DNA of 64,000 nucleotides from Lentinula raphanica (GCA_027919835.1 JANVFP010000041.1:124001-188000); one strand, 5' to 3'; numbered from the stretch's first letter, positions 22,054 to 33,933 are shown. Numbers and translations: made by a program. Notes: generated from the letters alone by a model not told the origin.

Positions 22054-24098
22054 ATGCTCCCTGATCATATCCCTCCTTTACCAGCTACTGGTAATCAAAA
22101 TCAATGGTCTTCAAATATCACCCAGGCCTATCAAATCTTATCGGACCTCTATAACCATGCACTACACGCTATCACTACAGATGCTGACCGACTTCGCCTC
22201 GAATTTCACTCTGATGAGATTGTCAACAAGGGGTTTTCAGTTATTCTAGCCTTTGAGAGAGGCGAAACAGAATATCCTGCACTTGGCCCTTGGGCTACTC
22301 ATGTTGCGGAATTATGCATCAGTCTTTTAAAAGAACTCAATCATGCAAGGCAACAGCCATCTTCATTGTTGAGTATTACCGCTCATAATTTCCATTGATG
22401 TTTTACTTATTATAAGTTGAAAGAGACAACCACATTCACTTTCCTGAATCTATCAGTATTCAACGTAATGGGAAACGCGGTCGACCACGCAAAGTTCCTG
22501 ATCGGGCACTTCTTGAAGAAGCATTCTCTGCGGATCACAATATCGGAGTTACCGAGCTTGCACATAAAATCGGAATCCATCGCAATACTCTTTCTTCTTA
22601 TTTGAAGCAATATCGAATCAAGCCTCGTCCCTATAGCACTATATCTGATGAAGATCTAGACGATATCATCCGACAATATCGCCAGCAGAATCCCCAATCA
22701 GGTGTTCGTTACCTCCGAGGCCGTTTGCGGCAGAAGCATAGCTTGCGTATTCAGAAGCGCAGGATCAAGGAATCTATTGATCGGGTTGACCCTTTGGGCA
22801 CTGCATTGCGCAACTATTCTACAGCCAATCGCAGAGTATATCAGGTTTCGCGACCCAATGCACTATGGCATCTAGATGGACATCATAAATTGATTCGCTG
22901 GGGTTTTGTGATACATGGAATAATAGATGGCTACTGTCGAACAGTTTGAGTATTTTATTATCTGAGTGCTCACAGCTTATAGATTTTTTATAGGTTGTTG
23001 GATTACAAGCAAGCACAAATAACAAAGCTTCAACAGTGCTCAATCTTACTATATCAGCAATTGAGAAGTATGGCCTACCCTCACGCATCCGTGGTGATCG
23101 TGGAGGTGAGAATATGCAAGTATCAGTATACATGATAATTGCTCGTGGCCTTAACCGAGCAAGCTTCATGTGGGGAACGTATGTTCTGTTGGTAGTGTTT
23201 TTTTAACTTGAGCTTATTATTTGAATTTTAGATCAACTAGAAATAACCGCATTGAGCGTTTATGGGTAGAAGTAGGTGCACAATTTGCAAGGCGCTGGCG
23301 AGCATTTTTTCAGCGTTTGGAAATTCTGCATGGGCTCGATGCAAGTAATGAATCTCATCTTTGGCTTCTGCATTATTTATTCCTGGATGAAATCAATGCT
23401 GATTGCAAGCAATTCTGTAATGATTGGAATTCTCATCCAATATCTGGGGAAGGACATGATCGAAGTCCTAAGGTAAGTAACATACCTCAATGATATATCC
23501 AACAGTATTGATTGATTTATATTTTTTTACTTAGGATCTGAGACTTCTTGGTAGAATTGAGCATGGGCAATATAGGGATGATTGTGAAGGCTTGGATCCT
23601 GCCATTATTGAAAAGTATTATGGAGTTGATTTGGATGAGATGGAAGAAGATGGGGAGTCATCAGCTGACAGTGACAGTGGGTCAGATCTTGGTGATTTTG
23701 ATGATTTGGAAGGTATAGCTCAAGTCCAAATTTTACTTTTAACAAGTAGTTGATTATAATTTCTAGACCGCATTGCAGAAGACATATCTTCTCAGCTCCA
23801 TCATGCACCAGTTCCAGTACCAAAACACAATAATCCATTCACAACAGTGGATCAGCAGAATTTATTTCACAGCTGCTTACTGGAATGTTTGGATGAAAAC
23901 ATAATTCCTGATGGATATAGTGTCAAACCAGAAGAATGGGGATTAGAAGGATATCCAACATTCGAAATTCTGAAATCTGGACGTAGAGGAACCAAGGAGT
24001 TGCGGATACCACTTCCAATAGATGATTGGCTCCCACGAGCAGAATTGTGGGTGCAAGCACTCTCAATACTTACTCAGATTCAAAAGATAGATAACTAG
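22054..24098 (+). CDS. DDE/integrase-core transposase of the large element
   Basis: Probable transposase. The start ATG 22054-22056 begins MLPDHIPPLPATGNQNQWSS. A first intron (about 22370-22416) leads to a basic stretch GKRGRPRKVPDRALLEEAF and a helix-turn-helix GVTELAHKIGIHRNTLSSYL. The catalytic core resembles retroviral/IS-type integrases: first Asp in WHLDGHHKLIRWGFVIHGII, second Asp in LPSRIRGDRGGEN, and Glu in RNNRIERLWVEVG. An acidic low-complexity region (EDGESSADSDSGSDLGDFDD) precedes the C-terminal domain, which ends at a TAG at 24096-24098. About five introns. All three catalytic residues are present and no in-frame stop is seen, so the copy may be functional. Similar integrase-core proteins occur widely in Agaricomycetes and some animals. 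Confidence 0.8.
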
Positions 24099-24238
24099 TT
24101 GTACTGAACAATTTATTCCACTTTGTTACAAATAAAATAGCCACAGAAAGTAACTTGTTTCTTGTAGAGGAGATAAAACAGGCATACAAGTGCTCATATG
24201 AGCACTGGTTTAGCCAACCATCTTGGTCAATATCTGTT

Positions 24239-24986
24239 GAGGCATCTACCACTAAGGGAATCTAAAGTGAACATTGAATTTATATACATATCTACATTCC
24301 AAATCTCAATTTTGGTATGGGTATACAGGGTATTTATTAACCATGTATCAGTTCAAAGACTTGCCACCTTTGAGGCATCTACCACTAAGGAAATCTAAAG
24401 TGAACATTGAATTTATATACATATCTACATTCCAAATCTCAATTTTGGTATGAGTATACAGGGTATTTATTAACCATGTATCAGTTCAAAGACTTGCCAC
24501 CTTTGAGGCATCTACCACTAAGGAAATCTAAAGTGCACATTGAATTTATATATATATCTACACTCCAAATCTCAATTTTGGTATGGGTATACAGGATATT
24601 TATTCAACATGTATCAGTTCAAAGACTTGCCACCTTTGAGGCATCTACCACTAAGGAAATCTAAAGTGAACATTGAATTTATATACATATCTACATTCCA
24701 AATCTCAATTTTGGTATGAGTATACAGGGTATTTATTAACCATGTATCAGTTCAAAGACTTGCCACCTTTGAGGCATCTACCACTAAGGAAATCTAAAGT
24801 GAACATTGAATTTATATACATATCTACATTCCAAATCTCAATTTTGGTATGGGTATACAGGGTATTAATTAACCATGTATCAGTTCAAAGACTTGCCACC
24901 TTTGAGGCATCTACCACTAAGGAAATCTAAAGTGCACATTGAATTTATATATATATCTACACTCCAAATCTCAATTTTGGTATGGG
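24239..24986. repeat. 133-bp tandem repeat array, about 5.6 copies
   Basis: Units start at GAGGCATCTACCACTAAGG at 24239, 24372, 24505, 24638, 24771 and 24904, exactly 133 bp apart. Copies are almost identical and alternate slightly (GTGAACATTG versus GTGCACATTG; TATACATA versus TATATATA). 133 is not a multiple of 3, so the 85-residue ORFs inside are by-products. The array lies between the 3' ends of the transposase gene and the convergent large unknown gene. Confidence 0.95.
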
Positions 24987-25006
24987 TTCAACTACACCTA
25001 GTATAT

Positions 25007-27584
25007 CTATGCACATACACGACGCCTTTTACTGGGTTGGATATCCATATTTTCCTTCTCATTCTCCAGTGCTAACCTCTGATCCTGACTCATACGTCGC
25101 TTTTTGGAAGCTGACTGTTCAGAAAGAGAGCTTTCATGAACATCTGACGAACTCCTCTGACCCAGAAGCTTCTCTACCTTCTCTGAGGTTTTTGCCTTAG
25201 AGCGTTCTGTCATTGCCTTCTTTGCTTTACCTTGCTTTGCAATGCCAGAGGTTCGACGGTTCAGTCCGGATACTTCACGATGTAGCTGGTCACGAGAAAG
25301 GCTACCCACATCCGACCAGCAAATCGTGAGTCTAGATGAATATATGGTCAGGAAAGTGAAGCAAAACTCCTTTTGGTGTACATACATCTTCTTGCCATGT
25401 GTGTCAGTAACCATTCGACCAGTGCCGCAGTACTTCAGGGGACCAATAGCTACATCGCGAGTATTCTTCTCAACGATCGTCTTGAACAGAATATTTGTCC
25501 GACCCAGCCCAACCAGGGCATGAAATTGGGACAACGGCCATCGGCTGTTGGGATTTGGTCTCAGTCAATATTGATCTTATAAGCTATAGCAAGAATCATA
25601 CATACGGTAATTGAGTCTGCTTTTCCAGAACCATATCCTCCAGTGAAATCACGGGGTGATCTGATTCAGTGCGCCGTGAACGTGAAGTTTTTCGTTTTCG
25701 TTCAAAGTCAGCCGAAGTAGTTGTCCTGATATTTTCAAGTGCTGAAATATAGCTTTCATTCCAAATACTAAGGAGAAAGATCAGATAATTCAATGCTATG
25801 ATGATACTAAAAGAGTCACAGGTACCTTGCACTGCGTTGGTTAACAAACATATTTTGAGGAAAGACAGGTGTTATTGACCAGTACTGTTTGTCGGAACGA
25901 TAAGAGAATGTACGGCGCTCAACCTTTTCAGATTCAGCAGCAAACAGTGATTGGTAGAAATCAGCGGCTCGAAGATATGTCGCGGATTCAAGAAGTCCTA
26001 GAAAGATCAGCAAGGTAATTGAAAGCAGAATTATTAACACAACTAACCTCGGTCCTTGAACATCTGCGTAAGTGGATCTTCATGGAAATAAATCCTTCCA
26101 CCGTTCAGTACAAGCCAGTCCGACGAAGAAAAAATAAGATGTCCCAGATTGAAAGCCTCACGCTCTAATGCTGACCGAATGCGATTCGGTTCAAAAACAT
26201 CATAGAGGCCAGACTCGTTCCGAATATAAGGCTGCGATATAGATGATGCAACAGTTGCGATCACGTTCTGAATGATGGTCAAAAATTATATACCAATGTA
26301 GTAGGAGAGCACAGTTTACCTCATAGTCTTCAGCGAGCTTCCCTTCCCGGGGTGTACAGTAAATCTTATCTTTTCCGTAGACCATCAACCAATGCCTATA
26401 CTTCAGCCGCTGTGCCTGCGTTGGTGCAAGAATTCCTTCATGAATTGCAGGGCGGAGAAGTTGTTTCCTTATGTTCATGATTCATGAATACTTGAATATG
26501 ATTCTCCAATATCGAAATACGCACCAAAGGTTATCGGAATAGGTGGTCTTGCAATAAGACCAGTACGCGTCAACAAGACGTGCTGTCCGAGATGGATTTT
26601 TGAATACTTCTCCGGCCGTCAGGAAGGGTGAAACACCTGTAGTCCATTAGCGTCTGACTAAATAAAGGAATATTGATACACTTACCTGCCATACCAAATA
26701 TCTCGAGCGATGTGTAAACTCCTGCACCATGAAAGCTCTTCATCTCGCGTATAACCTTGATTGCAAGGCGTTCATCAAAATTTGTACGAGAGTCAAGTAG
26801 TTTTTTGATCTCGGAAGCGACCATTTGAAGGAAAGCCAGACAATCACTTATAGGATCAGGTATAACTGAATCGGGTGGAGGAACATCCGACAAAAGATAC
26901 CAGATTGGCTATAAGCCTCCTAAGTATGATACTATTTACCACAATGCAAATTGACTTACCTGGAATAAGAGATCGAGCGAAGGAAAAGCAATAAAATGTT
27001 CATCAAATTCAAACGCAATTGCGACGCTCCAGCCGCGTTGCTGAATAACATGTCAGGGTATGATAATCGTGATTGCGAGTCAGATATGCAGACCTCATTC
27101 GTCAGAATAGAAACTGATTGTTCCCATTTCGATCTTGAATACAGATTCGCATGACAATGTGTCAAAAAAGAGAACTACAAAACAGGAGTCAGCATAGAAT
27201 TTGCATTAGACATTGCAGGCCACACACCATTAGCCTTAGAGGACCAAAATCAATGATCAATGCACGCGCTGTCGCGATAAAACTGTCCGGGCCTTGGATT
27301 CCAAGCAAGTCCATCGAAAGACCACTCTGAGCGGAATGAAGCTGACGAGGGAAGAGCGAGGTTTGTCGATCTTTATGACCACGCTTGAACGTACACGACG
27401 ATGACATCTTGTCAACCAAGCGTTGCCGGAAACGCGATTTTGCAGGCGCCTTTTGAGCTTCAGCTTCGGTGCAATCACACCAGATTGCTCTGAGAGATGA
27501 GAAGGAAATGCCGGAAGCTTGTGCATCAGTCACGGCATGTTGAAGCTGTTGTCTGATAGCAAAAACTTCGCGTTGCTCAGGCAT
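25007..27584 (-). CDS. Unknown large protein carried by the transposon
   Basis: Many-exon gene from the ATG at 27582-27584 (MPEQREVFAIRQQLQHAVTD) to a TAG at 25007-25009, about 650-750 residues. Recognisable stretches include FPRQLHSAQSGLSMDLLGIQ, LLRPAIHEGILAPTQAQRL, KYRHWLMVYGKDKIYCTPRE, SALEREAFNLGHLIFSSSD and WPLSQFHALVGLGRTNILF. The C-terminal part is Lys/Arg/Ser-rich (AKKAMTERSKAKTSEKVEKL) and ends in the basic cluster PSKRRRVCA, a likely nuclear signal. I know no family match. Length, nuclear signal and position beside the right inverted end suggest a second mobility or DNA-binding protein, but that is inference. No obvious in-frame stops once introns of about 50 nt are removed. Confidence 0.6.
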
Positions 27585-27686
27585 GATGATGGTAGAGGAA
27601 AGAAGGAGAGTCGTTGAATTAAAGCTGATTATCAAACGGACACGAAAATCGCTGATCACGCATTAGTCATGTGATCTCGTGTCTCT

Positions 27687-27880
27687 TTCTTTGCGGGCGG
27701 CAGCATTTCTCTCTCTTTGCGGCGACATCACTCTCTCTTTGCGGCGGCAACACTCTCTCTTTGCGGCGGCAACACACTCTCTCTTTGCGGCGGCGAAGCA
27801 ACACACATTCTCTTTGCGGCGGCAACACTCTCTTTGCGGCGGCAACACTCTCTTTGCGGCGGCATTCTATTTTTTGTGCA
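27687..27880. repeat. Right subterminal array of the CGCAAAGAG motif
   Basis: Eight copies of TCTTTGCGG (reverse complement CCGCAAAGA) spaced about 18-29 bp apart, mostly as CTCTCTTTGCGGCGGCAACA. It ends in the inverted terminus ATTCTATTTTTTGTGCAGGT. Orientation is opposite to the left array, as expected for transposon ends. Confidence 0.88.
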
Positions 27881-27893
27881 GGTTGAACACCAT

Positions 27894-29218
27894 ACACCGT
27901 CATCAATTTCCGCACGGACTTCATCCGAGATGTTGCTCGTATACATAGCTTGGCAGATCCAGCCCGAATACCATTCAAATAAAGCAAGAAAGGTGAGATA
28001 TGAATTGACTCCAACTCGCGAAAAGTATCTTCGCTGTCTCTATTCTTCGATACTTTAATGATTCCTTTCTCCAACAGTCATGTACTTCAAGCCAGACAGC
28101 GCGATCGCATCTGGGGATCAGTCCGATGAAATAATACCTGACGACGAGAGAACTGTACGAGACTGTACGGAGCAACAGGATCATCCGAATTCCGGAATTA
28201 CTCTATCTCGCTCGAGGACAATGAAAACCACATCTATGCCTAAATCTTCACCTAACCCTACATCTGTCCCATCTTTATCTTCGCCTGGATCTTCATCAAG
28301 GTATTCTGTTTATTTTCCGAACTCATTCAACAGGACCAACGAAATTGACCGGTTTGCGCCAATCTCCTGGTCATGACTCACTATCGCGGGTCAATTGCAT
28401 TCCAGCCTCACGGCTCCAATCCTCTTGATTCGGAAATTATCCCACTTAGACCGAATTTTCCATCATGGCAGCGGCACAGAGGTCATCCTTTCGTTTGTCT
28501 ATTGAAACCTGCGTTTCGGTTCAATCTTTTGCATTGAAGCTTGGTCATTGACCTTGCCTGCTGCCACTGAAGCATGCCGACGAACGATACCCGGTCACGT
28601 ACAGGATGATATCTGTGACGAGATGGAATACGGTTTGATGATAACAGAATGCTGCGAATAAGTAAGAACGAGAGATATCATCTGAAGATCATGAAAGTCA
28701 CTAGTGGCAGAAGATTGGAACCGGACGAAGCACACGCCGGTGAAGGTAGACTTAATCCTTAACAAGTATCAGTTGATGTGGGACAACAAAATGATATGGT
28801 AGTGGATCATAGGTTCGTTTGCATTTTCTTTGGACATGCTTTGCTACCTGCTGCTTGTAGTCAGTCGCCTTTAGGACCACTTGTTGTATGACTTCAACGG
28901 TTAGGTCAAGATTCGGGACGCAACTTCCCATACTTACCTCGCTAATCATAACAACGATAAGTGGTGACTCTCACCGTATTTTGATTTCGCTGAGTTCATC
29001 GATGTCATTCTCTCAAGCTGCAATTCACGGAACCTATGTTGCCGTCAACATGCATCGACTCAAACGCGCACCCATATAGAAAATCAAGCACTGTATTATC
29101 GTATAGCACGCAGAGGACGTGCAGTCCAAAATTACTATCGTGTTAAAACTACATACAATTACAATTCGGGCTTGCATACTATCGTGACACTGTACAGACG
29201 ATTGCAACCTACTCGACG
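27894..29218. other. Interval right of the transposon, weak ORFs only
   Basis: 27894-27901 is the right target duplication. An ORF at 28080-28376 (MYFKPDSAIASGDQSDEIIP, then a Ser/Thr/Pro-rich tail) could be an exon of a host gene, possibly the one split by the transposon, but I cannot join it to anything with confidence. The rest shows no motif. Confidence 0.3.
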
Positions 29219-30675
29219 CTACTTGCAAACTCCCTTAAAGTGTCCACGGGAATTGATTGCCAAATTCATATCAAGCTCAACATCGCCAGACCGTTCTTCT
29301 TCGGTGAGATAGTCAAGCGGCACCGACCCTACCCAGACCAGATGAGATATCATCAGCCCAGAGATGTATAAGACGAGCTTACATTTGTAGTGTTTCCCAG
29401 CTTTATGGTTGAAATTGTCTCCGGTTTTATCTTCGAACTCGTACCAAACATAACCTTGCGCCGTGATCTTGACTTTGGCCGTACCTGGGATATTGCAAAC
29501 TGAAAGTGTATTCTGGAACGAAAGGTTACGATCAAGCTGTTACACGTTTGTATAGGCCTACTCACCTCAACGTGGCATGTTTCACCTTCCACGGATGTCA
29601 TCGTGACCGTGACTGTTGTCGTGGTGGAGAAGGAGCTGATAGTACTGAGATAGAACTGTTAAATGTCATTCAATACCACTGAGCGAGTTCATTCTCACGT
29701 TTTACCCTCAGTATTAGTGAAGGAAATTGCAAAAGAGAAGTAATTGAACATGTCGATGACTGTAGGGAACATGGAGGTAGGCTGAAACATCAAGTTCAAT
29801 CCCCAGCCTGTAGTCTCTATCGAAAGAGTGAGAAGTGGAAATCATTGAGATTTGTTTTATATGACTTACTGACGACGGTCGTGGTCACAGTGCCGGTATT
29901 TCCTGCTGTGTTTCCTACAGCGGCTGATAGCACGAGTTAGTACACATGAGGAATCTCAACCATCTGAAGACTGACCTGTTCCGTTAGTCCCCGTAAGTTT
30001 CCCAGTCGAGGTATTATTGAGTTGATTGCAGTATTTAGCTTTGAGCGGTCCTTCTGTGTCTGTGAGATTGTGAGTGTGATTTGCAAAGGGGAGTTTAAAA
30101 ATTGAAAACATCACCCTGGTATTGGACCGTTGCTGGTCCATTTATGCAAAGCGATGCTGCTCTGTCAGGATACTGAGTGAGAAGTAAGGACATTGTACTT
30201 GCGACGAACAAGTAAAAAAAAACGCACGTCTTCATCGTACGTCTTTATGTTGAAATGCCCGTGACCATAGTGTTCCTGGACTCTCTTGTGCAGCCGCTCA
30301 TAGCCTGGCACTAGGAAAATTACATGATTAGTGGTATTGATATATCTCAAGTGATACGTACGCTGCTTGAGATCATCCACCGACAACCTGTGGCAGACAG
30401 TGGCGTTGTTGGTATTAACCTCTGCTCGAGGCTGAAGAATTGGGCCGGCGGGAAATAGTCGACTGTCGAGGTGATCTCCTTGCTCATACGGATTCTGAAG
30501 GTCAAGAGTGTTTGGAGCGGTAGTGTCGCGGATTTGAACGAAGGGAAGAGCTGAGACGTTCGCGTAAAACGTCAAGAGGATAGTTGCGAGCTAGAAGTGG
30601 CTGATAAGTTTGGTATTCTATCTTAATAGGCCAGTTACGCACTATTATACACAGCGGTTGCACAGAAACATGCAT
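29219..30675 (-). CDS. Secreted protein of unknown function, Thr-rich repeats
   Basis: Reconstructed from the ATG at 30673-30675. Exon 1 encodes MHVSVQPLCII and joins LATILLTFYANVSALPFVQ, giving a complete signal peptide. Next come PNTLDLQNPYEQGDHLDSRL, NNATVCHRLSVDDLKQ and a segment with several N-glycosylation sites (NHTHNLTD, NNTSTG, TNGTG). Thr-rich stretches follow (GNTGTVTTTVV, SSFSTTTTVTVTMTSVEGET). A possible beta domain NTLSVCNIPGTAKVKITAQG then continues with YVWYEFEDKTGDNFNHKAG. The last exon ends RGHFKGVCK with the TAG at 29219-29221. I recognise no enzyme family. It is likely an extracellular or wall-associated protein. Confidence 0.6.
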
Positions 30676-32305
30676 GGATATGGAGAATTAATTGGAGAAT
30701 GCTGAGATATGCTCTGCGGCCTGCCAGAGAGATATCCGAGTTGTGCTCTTCCTGAGAGGTTTAGATCCAGCCCGGCATGCGATGATGGTAGGGTTTATAT
30801 CTATTTTGCACCCACATCGCAAAAAGTCGCATACCTGAAACAGATCCTGTGCAAAGCAATGTGCTACTTTTCTAACAACTGATAAGCTCCATTGTGACGG
30901 CCTTTCTTGATAACCATCTTGTTGAGGCTGTTCAGCGATTCTTGCTGCTCGTGGATGCGCACGTTGACACACATACCTTTGCTGTCGTTGGATAATTGAC
31001 GGCAGACCATGGAAATAGAGGATGTAGGGATCGTTGAAGAGGGTATGAGCAAGCTTCAGGCTGCTCTAGGGGGCAGACATTCCGATAATTGGCGCATTGA
31101 GGTATAGAAGTATTAATAGCGTCGCTACAGTTATCAACACCGGCGGTTGAACGTTAAGGTTGAAACTTGACACAAGCCTAATGGTGGGACACAGAGGAGG
31201 AAGGCCAAGGCAGCCACTACAGGCCACTACGGACCAAAACTTGGAATACAACCTAGTAATACAACTCATGCAAGCTCAGGATCCGCGAGTAGGCACCTGT
31301 AGCAAGTGTCAACTTGTGTCCAGTGCTATAGGCTGTAATGTACATATGGAGAAAATCCGGGGAAGGGTTTGATCCAGTGGCTGATTTACCGCCTTTGACG
31401 ACGAATCGATAACGAAGGCTGTAGCCCAGCCGGCAGAGGCCGGCAGCCGCTCCTGAACGTGTCTGCAAAATCGACTTTTGAGACAGCAGATAAGCAGATA
31501 GAGAAGAAGATAGATAACATACGACCGTTACATCTCGTCACATACGGAGAATGAGGAAATATGAATTTACGGACGAATTTTCGTTCTCCACCTTGTGGAC
31601 ATGTAGATTTGTGGCATTTCCTTCTATCGTGTTTCTTTGATAAAGTATGTGATTGTAGGTGATTGTCCAGCAATAAGAAATCAAGATCAGTTGGGTGAAT
31701 TCCTGGAATCTGAGCCGCAGCGGCGAGGATGAGATATACAATGTAGCGTGGCAAGCCTGGGGCTCGGATTTACGTTGCGGCCTCACGCTGGCTGCTTTAT
31801 GTAGTTATCTGTTCGTCCCATCAAGGAGATTCAAAGTTGAATAGTTCAATCCAAGTTCAAACGGGTCTTGAGCTTGAACGTTTGAACGTTTGAACAATGA
31901 AGTTGATGAAAAAGTCAAGAAAGCGCCCCCCTGGCGCCTAAGTTTTACACGTGGAAAGACTGTTGGTCACTCTTTCTCTCCCTCCCTTGTCAGAGTCGTC
32001 TCTCTGATTCTTAGCTCTTGCACGTATGGAGGAACCCAAAAAACGCGCTGCATATGCTGCATCTTAATGATCATGAACAGTGGATCTTCGTATACAGTCA
32101 TCGTTCGCGTGAATGCTCTCGAACACGCGTGTGCCTTATGTTCGCTCCGTGCAAACCACTCTTTGTCCTCACAGGTCATGCCTTGATATATCCAGTAACC
32201 ACTCTGCTTTTGTCGTCTTATCCTTCTCTTTGCGGCTCGACGAACTTTATGACTTCGTGACTCCAGAGAGTTTACCCACATTCGAGGACGACGACGAGAA
32301 ACGAG
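30676..32305. other. Interval with unresolved minus-strand ORFs
   Basis: The minus ORF 31386-31754 begins MPRYIVYLILAAAAQIPGIH, signal-peptide-like, followed by a basic Cys-containing stretch. ORFs near 30688-31052 might be further exons. No product is recognised and I cannot build a continuous model. A short direct repeat GAACGTTTGAACGTTTGAAC lies at 31876-31895. Confidence 0.3.
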
Positions 32306-33933
32306 ATGACACGACCAAGCCAAGTTTCAGTCGGTGAAACGTTTCCAAACGCCAGATACTTGCGTAGAGAGTGGAAGCTGTTCAAGCCGGTAAGTCTCCT
32401 TCGATACAGCTCGTTCAATTTACTGATTGCGTTGCAGTATCTTCGACTATCTGATTCTTTGCCCGATCTTGCATTGATACCACACGGACGTCCGCTTTTC
32501 ACTTGCTCCAACTGCAATTTCGCTAATAACCTCATCGATCTATGTCTTTGGTGCCCTCTCCACACTGCAGATACCAGAAGAATGAATCCAAATCTTGAGT
32601 ACAGAAGGCGTCGAGTTAGTGCTCCTGCGCTCCTGCTGTGCTGGCAGCCACCCAAGATCAGGCCATACCGAAGGCGACGAGCCACCGCTCAAAGCTCTAG
32701 TGTACATGTCTCCGCGATCTATCAGAACGCTCACGATAAGCCCATGAGCCCAACGAATGATACGAATCCATTTGATGATGATATTGGACTGCTTGAAGGA
32801 GATGTAACAATCCTGGATGCCGCAGTGTCGCACCGACAAATAGTCGTCACTCCAGCTTCTGGCGACTCCGTCGTCACAGCAACCCTTCTACCGAAAGCTC
32901 AGGTTTGTCCTTGAATCAAGCTCATAATCGTACTATACTGACCTCGCTTTCTTAGTCTGTCATCTTATCGTCAATGCTTTCGCGCGCAATGGAACACTCG
33001 ATGTGTCGTGGATCTCAACCGGGAACAAGTAATAGTGATTGTGGTTGGCCTTCAGCAGAGTACCCAATTCACCACGGAACATGCGGACGCCAATGCTCAT
33101 CAAATCAACCGGCCGAGGGAAGCACATCTCACCACGCAGACAACGGCATTTCTCCAACCCCTACTCCCCCTCTTCGCCGGAAGAAGAGATATGTGGTCTT
33201 GCATACCTCTACTCCTCCATCAACGAACACAAGCAAATGGACTGTTACCTCTACCCGACTTCGCCCTCACTCTCAACCGACATTGTCCAATATCGCGGCC
33301 TCTGCTACTACCACGAGATCCTCCTGGCTACCCATAACAGACATGACCCGAGCCCGGAATCAACCTGACCTTCATCAACTCCATCTAGGACATCCGAACC
33401 GGCCATATTACACTGCCCTTCGGAAGAACATGTCTCCTCCAAGTTCCACCTTCCCTTCGTTGGGTGGCGGCTCCCGCTCCAGCTATCTTGGCGCCTCTGT
33501 TCCCGCTTCTCTTCCTCTTTTCCCCGCATCATTCTCTGATGATAGCGATGAGTTCTCTCTCGCAGATGTCTCGCACATTACCCCATTCAGTTCTCCGAGG
33601 AGCAGCATGAACTCCGGGATCCCTTTTGCGCCTTTTGGACTCGTCCTTCCGTCGTCCTCCAGTACGAATCCATTGTCTGATAATGGAAAGCCTTCGGTGT
33701 TCCGGTTCCCGTCGATAAGAAACAAGTTTCGGCGGAACAGCGAGAGCGGGATCTCGAAATCCGACGAGATGAAGCTGCGGCTTGCTTTAGCGAGAGAAGT
33801 GGGCAGTGTTCCAGAGATGGACGCAGATAAGGATTATTTCCATGAAGGTCGAGGTCTTCCGAATGTGAAAGTGCATATCCGGAGGCTCAGTCGAGGGTTG
33901 AAGGAATTTGTTACGATGAGACGCAAGTCATAA
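32306..33933 (+). CDS. Ser/Thr-rich protein with CxxC...CxxC motif, unknown function
   Basis: Three exons. From the ATG at 32306, MTRPSQVSVGETFPNARYLR leads to WKLFKP, then a GTAAGT intron ending near 32436. YLRLSDSLPDLALIPHGRPL then leads to FTCSNCNFANNLIDLCLWC, a possible zinc-binding knuckle made of two CxxC pairs 11 residues apart. A second intron (32902-32955) follows KAQ. The last exon (to TAA 33931-33933) is rich in Ser, Thr and Pro and ends with a basic block VKVHIRRLSRGLKEFVTMRR. The long disordered middle has DDSDEFSLADVSHITPFSS-type phosphorylation-prone sequence. No known family. The 5' start may lie further upstream, because an acidic open stretch precedes it. Confidence 0.62.

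Larger units (their letters stand above)
17610..27893. mobile_element. Large DNA transposon with inverted ends and four genes
   Basis: The left end from 17610 reads ATGCTGTTCATTCTGCACAA, then AAATAAAATG and CCGCAAAGAG. The right end, reverse-complemented from 27893, reads ATGGTGTTCAACCTGCACAA, then AAAATAGAATG and CCGCAAAGAG. That is about 36 of 43 positions alike. Flanking 8-mers match 7 of 8. Inside the ends are arrays of the CGCAAAGAG motif in opposite orientation on the two sides. Genes inside: an unknown protein (18111-19805, minus), a BTB-like protein (20572-21947, minus), a DDE transposase (22054-24098, plus) and an unknown large protein (25007-27584, minus). An 8-bp duplication is known for hAT, P and KDZ-type elements, but the transposase here is of the integrase type, so I leave the superfamily open. 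Confidence 0.75.

Noticed and set aside
24407..25075. Series of near-identical 66-85 residue ORFs
   Set aside because: Produced by the 133-bp tandem array; the unit length is not a multiple of 3 and no gene structure is present.
17707..27867. CRISPR-like array (regular repeats of 22 bp)
   Set aside because: Eukaryotic context, spacers not unique, and the repeats match the inverted ends of a transposon.
27663..28074. Arg-rich repetitive ORFs across the CGCAAAGAG array
   Set aside because: Open frames created by the repeat; better explained as transposon-end binding sites.
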